Source: Clostridiales bacterium
GTDB taxonomy: Bacteria > Bacillota > Clostridia > Oscillospirales > Oscillospiraceae
Assembly (NCBI GenBank): GCA_004557075.1
Contig: SFEX01000001.1
Location: 124,001-188,000 of the forward strand
Length of the DNA stretch: 64,000 bases
Reading direction: 5' to 3'
The number at the start of each line of letters is the position of its first letter. The stretch's first letter is position 1. The position numbers were made by a program, and so were the translations under genes. Below, piece by piece: positions 58,832 to 64,000 of this stretch. Under the pieces are notes generated by a model that saw only the letters and a program-made list of their open reading frames with translations, had not been told where the DNA came from and ran no database searches.

Positions 58832-59614
58832 CTACTCTACGATATTTTGAAGTATTTCGTCTATATTTCCGCCAACAAATTTGATGCTATAATCGGATTC
58901 ATCGCCGCACAGCTCAATGCTGCCCATACTGCACAGCTCAAGCACCGACAGGAACGTGGCAACTATTTCCGAGCGGCTGCCGCAGGCAGAGTACAGCTCG
59001 GAGATTTTAGTCTCGCCGCAGCGAACACGCTCTATTATTTCGCGGCTTTTCGTTTTGACCTCATAAATAATGCGCGAGGGCACTATTCGGTGCGCAAGCT
59101 CCGGCTCGATCGGCTTCCCGCCGCGGGTAACGACCGCGTACAGAGCGCGAAACAGGTCTGCCGGTTCATGGCGGTACTCATATTCCCGCGTTGTTTTCGG
59201 CAGAGGCTCCGGCATTTTCGTGAAGTAAAGCAATCCCCTTTCGGAGGCTCGTTTTAGCTCCGGGCTTATCTTCTGAACAGCGGCGTACACATCCTTGCAC
59301 TTTAGCTGCTCCAGGGAGCTTATCAGCTCTTCAAGCTCGCTTACCTCTTTCTCCCCGGCCAGCAGCGTTTTTGTCTTTATGTACAGCAGGTGCGACGCCA
59401 TCTGAACAAATTCGCTGGCGATCTCAAGATCCATCCTCTCCATCTCCGCCAGATACTCAAGGTATTGGTCGAGGATCTCGGAGATCCTGATATCGCGTAT
59501 CTCTATTTTGTTTTTGGAAAGAAGCATAAGTATAAGGCTCAGCGGCCCGTTAAAGTCCTGAGATTCATTTTTTTCCTTAACTATGCCCTCAAGATAAAAA
59601 GTCGGATTTTCCAT
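58832..59614 (-). CDS. scpA: Segregation and condensation protein A
   Basis: A 260-residue kleisin of the SMC-ScpAB condensin. The N-terminal FNGPLSLILMLLSKNKIEIRDI (given as residues 22-43) binds the SMC neck; EFVQMASHLLYIKTKTLL near 66 is conserved. I use the ATG at 59614, one base after the protease stop, so translation is coupled; a longer frame to 59683 runs inside the protease gene. Confidence 0.94.
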   Translation of the reverse strand: MENPTFYLEGIVKEKNESQDFNGPLSLILMLLSKNKIEIRDIRISEILDQYLEYLAEMERMDLEIASEFVQMASHLLYIKTKTLLAGEKEVSELEELISSLEQLKCKDVYAAVQKISPELKRASERGLLYFTKMPEPLPKTTREYEYRHEPADLFRALYAVVTRGGKPIEPELAHRIVPSRIIYEVKTKSREIIERVRCGETKISELYSACGSRSEIVATFLSVLELCSMGSIELCGDESDYSIKFVGGNIDEILQNIVE

Positions 59615-59615
59615 A

Positions 59616-60317
59616 TCAGTAGAATAAACCGCTCGACAGAGCAAGGCCCCAGTCAGCAAAAACAAAGAGCTTTTCAAACACAAAATCCGTTGCCACGGTC
59701 AGCGGATTTCCCAAAACATTTGTAGCCACGAGCAGCAAAAGCACTATCATGCCGTAGCGCTCATAGCGCATTAGCTTCATGTAGCTTCTGTCGCTCATGA
59801 GGGAGAACAGCACCTTTGAGCCATCGAGCGGCGGTATGGGGATAATATTAAATACCGCAAACGCAATACTGAGGTACGCCGTTACATAGACGAGAGTCAA
59901 TATGGAATCGGCGAACGTAGTATCTGCTATTTTGCACGGCAGGAAAATAAGTCCGTAAATAAACAGCACTACGCAGCATATGAGCACGTTCGATACAGGC
60001 CCCGCAAGAGCGGTAATAGCCATATCTCGCTTTGGGCTTTTAAAGTTGCGCATATCGACCGGCACGGGCTTTGCCCATCCGAAGTTGAATGCTATCATCA
60101 TTATAAGGCCCACTATGTCGAGGTGCTTTATCGGGTTGAGCGTAAGCCTGCCCATGTTTTTTGCGGTGTTGTCCCCAAGCCTGTAGGCCACATAGCCGTG
60201 GCTGAGCTCATGAAGCGTTATGCATATGAGCGCAGGAACAGCCCTGAGCAGCATATTAGTCAGCACCGACCAGTCAAGATTTCTCATGACGTCGGAAAAA
60301 GAGCCTGTATTAAACAT
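59616..60317 (-). CDS. Site-2-type membrane protease (M50), Rip-like
   Basis: A 233-residue metalloprotease with HELSHG (near residue 36) as the zinc HExxH motif and IIPIPPLDGSK (near 157) as the second metal site. About six hydrophobic segments are seen. It resembles YwhC-type proteins next to scpA in Firmicutes; its substrate is unknown. The ATG at 60317 overlaps the engB stop by eight bases. Confidence 0.9.
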   Translation of the reverse strand: MFNTGSFSDVMRNLDWSVLTNMLLRAVPALICITLHELSHGYVAYRLGDNTAKNMGRLTLNPIKHLDIVGLIMMIAFNFGWAKPVPVDMRNFKSPKRDMAITALAGPVSNVLICCVVLFIYGLIFLPCKIADTTFADSILTLVYVTAYLSIAFAVFNIIPIPPLDGSKVLFSLMSDRSYMKLMRYERYGMIVLLLLVATNVLGNPLTVATDFVFEKLFVFADWGLALSSGLFY

Positions 60318-60900
60318 ACCTGAGTATCTCCGCCATAAGTGCATCCTTGCCGCTGCCCTTCTCTGCAGAAAACGGGATCAGCGGAATGTTCTCTGAAAGC
60401 TCAAGAGTTGAGCTAATAAGCGCCATATTAGGCTCAAGCTCGCTCTTTTTGAGCTTATCGCATTTGTTTGCAACAACTACCATCGGGCATTGCGCGCTTT
60501 TAAACCACTGCGCCATGGTAACATCGTCCGCAGTCGGCTTATGCCGGGCGTCAACTATCATAACACCGAGATCAATAAGCCCCTCTGCCGCAAAAAACTG
60601 CTCCATGAGCCTGCCCCAGCGCTCGCGCTCCTGCTTTGACACCTTGGCATAACCATATCCCGGAAGATCAACAAAATATGCCTTTCCGTCGATGAGAAAG
60701 TAGTTAACATGTATCGTCTTTCCGGGCGACTGACCCACTCTGGCAAAGTTTTTGCGGTTTAACAGCCTGTTGATAACAGACGATTTGCCCACGTTGGATT
60801 TGCCAGAAAAGACGATATTCGGCAGCTCATCGCGTATAAACCCGTCGGGAGTTGCCGCGGATTTTATAAACTCAGCCTTGTTTACATTGAAATCAGCCAT
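60310..60900 (-). CDS. engB: Ribosome biogenesis GTPase EngB (YsxC)
   Basis: The 196-residue GTPase acts in 50S subunit assembly. G1 is GKSNVGKSS (near residue 32), G3 DLPGYG (near 78) and G4 NKCDK (near 147). It starts eight bases before the lon stop region, in the conserved clpX-lon-engB order. Confidence 0.96.
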   Translation of the reverse strand: MADFNVNKAEFIKSAATPDGFIRDELPNIVFSGKSNVGKSSVINRLLNRKNFARVGQSPGKTIHVNYFLIDGKAYFVDLPGYGYAKVSKQERERWGRLMEQFFAAEGLIDLGVMIVDARHKPTADDVTMAQWFKSAQCPMVVVANKCDKLKKSELEPNMALISSTLELSENIPLIPFSAEKGSGKDALMAEILRYV

Positions 60901-60908
60901 ATTGCACC

Positions 60909-63311
60909 TTACTGCCTCAGGCCGGGTCTCTGCTTTTTCCCGGCAACGGGCATAATAACATCCGCTTTTGCCTCACTCTCGTGCCTGACAAGAGCAGCCT
61001 CAAGCACCTTGTCCACCTTATCGGCCAGCACAAAGTTGAGAGCCGATCTGACCGTCGGGTCGATCTCCGAAAGGTCAGGCTCGTTATCCGCCGGGACTAT
61101 CACCGTGCTGACGCCGTTTCTTAACGCGGCCATTGTTTTCTCCCGCAGTCCGCCTATCGGAAGCACTCTCCCGCGCAGGCTGATCTCGCCCGTCATGGCG
61201 ATATCGCGCCTGACAGGGGTTCCTGTGAGCGCAGATACTATGGCTGTGCATATGGTAACACCCGCCGAGGGACCGTCCTTGGGTATCGCGCCCTCGGGAA
61301 AATGGATATGGATATCCTTGGATTTGTAAAAGTCCGGGTCAATACCGAGCTTTGGTGCGCGGCTTCTTATATAGGTCACCGCAGCGTGGCAGGACTCCTT
61401 CATAACATCGCCGAGGTTTCCCGTCAGCTCAAGCTTGCCGCTGCCGTCAATGACCGCGACTTCAACATCGAGAACCTCGCCGCCGACGCTCGTCCATGCC
61501 AGACCGCGAACAAGTCCTACTTCATCGCTCATGTGACGCTGTTCGGGCTTGAACTTTGCCGCGCCGAGATAGGTCTGCACCCCTCCCGCGCGAAGGCTGA
61601 GGCTCTTGCGCTCGCCGTTTGCAACGGAAACGGCAGTCTTGCGGCAGATCGTAGCAATATTACGCTCAAGATTTCGCACTCCCGACTCGCGGGTATAGAG
61701 GCTTATAATCTCGCGTATCGCGTCGTCGCTGAGCTTTAGCTGAGCCGCCTTCAGGCCGTGCTTTTTGCGCTGCTTAGGCAGCAGGTAATTCTTTGCTATG
61801 CTGAGCTTCTCCTCGTCGGTATAGCTCGACAGCTCGATGATCTCCATCCTATCCATCAGCGCTCTCGGTATCGTGTCCGTGGTGTTTGCTGTTGTTATGA
61901 AAAAGACATCGGACAGATCATACGGCAGCTCAAGGAAGTTATCGCGGAAAGTGGAGTTTTGCTCCGGGTCAAGCGCCTCAAGGAGCGCAGCCGACGGGTC
62001 GCCCCTGTAGTCTGAGCCGAGCTTGTCTATCTCGTCAAGAACCATGAGAGGATTTGAGCTCTTGGCCTGACGGATACCGTTAATTATTCTGCCGGGCATC
62101 GCTCCGACATAGGTTTTTCTGTGTCCGCGTATCTCCGCCTCGTCGTGTACGCCGCCGAGAGAGATTCGGACAAGATTGCGGTTTGTTGCTCTTGCTATGC
62201 TCATTGCTATGCTGGTCTTGCCGGTTCCCGGAGGGCCGACAAGGCAGAGCAGACTGCCGCTCATGCCGGGTGCAAGCTGCCTCACCGCAAGATATTCGAT
62301 TATGCGCTCTTTGACTTTTTCAAGGCCGAAATGATCCTCGTCGAGCTTTTTCCTTGCCGCGGCAATGTCGTTTGTCTCCTTTGTCTTTACATTCCATGGC
62401 AGTTCAAGGCATGTGTCAAGATAGCCTCTTATAACGGTCGCCTCAGTGGAGCCGAACGGCTGCTTTGCAAGGTGCGATACCTCTTTGAGAAGCTTCTCCT
62501 CGACCTCCTCCGGCAAGCTCAGGCTGCGGATCTTCGCCCTGTACTCAGAGATATCGTCAACGCTGTCATCCTCACCAAGCTCCTGCTGAATGACCTTCAT
62601 CTGCTCGCGCAGATAGTAATCCCGCTGGTTTCTGTTTACCTGCTCGTTGGTCGCTTCATTAAGCTCCTGCTCAATGCTCATCACGTTCAGCTCATGGTTG
62701 AGCATTTCAATGAGCATTTCAAGTCTCCTGCACGGGTGCAGCTCCTCAAGCAGTTCTTGCTTATCCCGATAGTCAAGGCGAACATTCTGCGAAATATAGT
62801 TGCTGACAAAGCTCGGGTCGCGGCTGATAACCAGGTTGAGCAGCATTTCCGGAGCCATATTCCCCGCAAGCTGAACATATTCGTCGAAAAGGCTGACAGC
62901 AGTGCGCATAAGCGCCTCGCGCTTATCCTGTTCAACGGTCTCCGCTTTGTCCGGCACCTTCTCGATCATGCCGAAAAAGTAAGGCTGATCGGAGATAAAC
63001 TCGGCGATCCTGCCTCTGTGCATTCCCTCTGCCATAACCTTGCAGAGCTTGCTTCCGGGCTGGCGCACAAGCTGGCGAATACGGCAAACCATACCGTATT
63101 CATAAATATCGTTTTCTTCGGGCAGGTCGGTGGATATATCCTTCTGCGTTACGAGAAAAATCTCCTGGTCCGCACCGGCAGCGCAATTGAGCGCGGCAAG
63201 GGATATCGGACGCTCAACATCAAAGCTCAGGAGCATTCCCTCGAACACATTAAGCCCGCGCAAAGCTAAGATAGGCATTGCGCGCGTTTCCGTTCTTTTT
63301 GTATTACTCAT
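60909..63311 (-). CDS. lon: ATP-dependent protease Lon (La)
   Basis: The 800-residue protease degrades misfolded and regulatory proteins. The N-terminal substrate domain (MPILALRGLNVFEGM) comes first, Walker A GPPGTGKTSIAMSIA lies near residue 352, Walker B near 416 (MVLDEIDKLG), and the catalytic Ser-Lys dyad is in KDGPSAGVT (near 672) with a lysine about 43 residues on. I use the ATG at 63311, behind AAAGGAG; a longer frame to 63374 has no site. Confidence 0.97.
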   Translation of the reverse strand: MSNTKRTETRAMPILALRGLNVFEGMLLSFDVERPISLAALNCAAGADQEIFLVTQKDISTDLPEENDIYEYGMVCRIRQLVRQPGSKLCKVMAEGMHRGRIAEFISDQPYFFGMIEKVPDKAETVEQDKREALMRTAVSLFDEYVQLAGNMAPEMLLNLVISRDPSFVSNYISQNVRLDYRDKQELLEELHPCRRLEMLIEMLNHELNVMSIEQELNEATNEQVNRNQRDYYLREQMKVIQQELGEDDSVDDISEYRAKIRSLSLPEEVEEKLLKEVSHLAKQPFGSTEATVIRGYLDTCLELPWNVKTKETNDIAAARKKLDEDHFGLEKVKERIIEYLAVRQLAPGMSGSLLCLVGPPGTGKTSIAMSIARATNRNLVRISLGGVHDEAEIRGHRKTYVGAMPGRIINGIRQAKSSNPLMVLDEIDKLGSDYRGDPSAALLEALDPEQNSTFRDNFLELPYDLSDVFFITTANTTDTIPRALMDRMEIIELSSYTDEEKLSIAKNYLLPKQRKKHGLKAAQLKLSDDAIREIISLYTRESGVRNLERNIATICRKTAVSVANGERKSLSLRAGGVQTYLGAAKFKPEQRHMSDEVGLVRGLAWTSVGGEVLDVEVAVIDGSGKLELTGNLGDVMKESCHAAVTYIRSRAPKLGIDPDFYKSKDIHIHFPEGAIPKDGPSAGVTICTAIVSALTGTPVRRDIAMTGEISLRGRVLPIGGLREKTMAALRNGVSTVIVPADNEPDLSEIDPTVRSALNFVLADKVDKVLEAALVRHESEAKADVIMPVAGKKQRPGLRQ

Positions 63312-63335
63312 ATTTTTCTCCTTTCCTGGAGTATT

Positions 63336-63370
63336 AAAAAGGCGCAAGACGGGACATATGCCCCGCCTTG
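63336..63370 (-). terminator. Terminator between clpX and lon
   Basis: CAAGACGGG (63345-63353) pairs with CCCGCCTTG (63362-63370), 9 bp with one G-U, and on the minus strand is followed by GCGCCTTTTT. Part of the transcription from clpX should stop here. Confidence 0.7.
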
Positions 63371-63377
63371 TCATATA

Positions 63378-64000
63378 TTACTTACGAATTACCTCGGGGC
63401 TGGTGTTATTCTTCACGCAGTCGGCGGTGACAATGACCTTCTTAATGTCATTTTCTGAAGGGACGGTATACATTATATCCGTCATTATGCTCTCCATGAC
63501 GCTGCGCAGTCCTCGGGCGCCTATCTTTCTCTCGATGGCCTTGTCGGCAACCGCTTCAAGCGCCTCTTTCTCGTATTCCAGCTCGACGCCGTCATAGCTC
63601 ATAAGCGCCTGATACTGCTTTGTCATGGCGTTCTTGGGCTCTGTGAGGATGCGAACAAGATCCTCTCGCTTGAGAGAGGCAAGCGATGCGATAACAGGAA
63701 GCCTGCCGATAAGCTCAGGAATGATGCCGAATTTAAGCAGATCATGCTGCTGCACCTGCGCAAGAAGCTCTCCGACGTCGTTCTCGTTAGAGCTTTTTAT
63801 CTCAGCTCCGAAGCCAATGCTCTTTTTATCGGTGCGTCTTTCAATTATCTTGTCAAGTCCGTCAAACGCTCCGCCGCAGATAAAGAGGATGTTAGTGGTA
63901 TCAACCTTTATAAATTCCTGATGCGGATGCTTGCGCCCGCCCTGGGGCGGTACATTTGCCACCGTGCCCTCCAGCAGCTTCAGCAGCGCCTGCTGGACGC
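63378..64000 (-). CDS. clpX: ATP-dependent Clp protease ATP-binding subunit ClpX, partial
   Basis: Only the C-terminal 206 residues are in the window; the gene continues past the right edge. They start in LLKLLEGTVANVPPQGGRKHPHQEF and continue with NILFICGGAFDGLDKII, LIGRLPVIASL (sensor region) and ARGLRSVMESIMTDIMY, all typical of ClpX. The subunit unfolds substrates for ClpP. The gene clpP would be expected further upstream, beyond the edge. Confidence 0.95.
   Translation of the reverse strand, partial: VQQALLKLLEGTVANVPPQGGRKHPHQEFIKVDTTNILFICGGAFDGLDKIIERRTDKKSIGFGAEIKSSNENDVGELLAQVQQHDLLKFGIIPELIGRLPVIASLASLKREDLVRILTEPKNAMTKQYQALMSYDGVELEYEKEALEAVADKAIERKIGARGLRSVMESIMTDIMYTVPSENDIKKVIVTADCVKNNTSPEVIRK

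Noticed and set aside
1..64000. CRISPR arrays, tRNA or rRNA genes, transposases, integrases, phage genes, toxin-antitoxin or defence systems.
   Set aside because: Looked for on both strands; nothing with the needed repeats, folds or motifs was seen. The window is conserved core chromosome.

Overview
The window reads as a chromosomal segment of an endospore-forming, Gram-positive anaerobe of the class Clostridia. An Oscillospirales-like lineage is my best guess, but I cannot place it more finely without a search. The evidence is a complete spoIIIAA-AH operon, other sporulation genes (cotJ, yunB, gerW/ytfJ, a SPOCS-LysM protein), a pyrophosphate-type phosphofructokinase, the MEP isoprenoid pathway (dxs, ispD, ispF, ispH, ispA), an IspH-S1 fusion, CarD, RemA, CdaA/CdaR and a tyrosine T-box. 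Base composition looks moderate (about half GC). No IS element, prophage, CRISPR array, tRNA or rRNA was seen. Almost every gene is on the minus strand; the exceptions are pfp, the cotJ genes and rnpB.

Left part (1-17 kb): a P-type ATPase-like protein that lacks its catalytic motifs and is cut by the left edge; class II aldolase (fba) divergent from PPi-phosphofructokinase (pfp); a fused cotJA-cotJB gene with cotJC; ligA with yunB; an ynbB-type PLP enzyme; murD divergent from the RNase P RNA gene; an ArsC/Spx-like protein, a dipeptidase and RNase J; recR and rpe; then a self-contained unit (consensus promoter, Tyr T-box, a Cys-rich C_GCAxxG_C_C protein, tyrS, a YbaK-type deacylase, terminator).

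Middle (17-42 kb): the conserved block nusB-xseA-xseB-ispA-dxs-tlyA-nadK-argR-recN with an Asp23 protein; the spoIIIA operon preceded by a SPOCS-LysM gene and a 50-residue membrane protein; then the translation and signalling block priA-def-fmt-rsmB-rlmN-prpC-prkC-rsgA.

Right part (42-64 kb): cdaA-cdaR-rseC-yicC-remA-gmk-rpoZ; a cysteine desulfurase-like gene with a DUF3343 protein; carD-ispD-ispF; a group led by a MurR/RpiR regulator (flavoprotein, cmk, ispH-S1); dacF and rluB; scpA-scpB-DUF2953-gerW; an M50 protease, engB, lon and the 3' part of clpX.

Most of the window is ordinary housekeeping and sporulation content in tight, often overlapping operons. The points most worth a second look are the P-type ATPase that appears to have lost every catalytic motif; the small membrane protein whose ribosome-binding site lies inside a terminator stem; the IspH-S1 gene with a strong internal translation start at the domain junction; the fused CotJA-JB; the T-box operon led by a redox-type protein; and several stem-loops placed at transcript 5' ends or over ribosome-binding sites.
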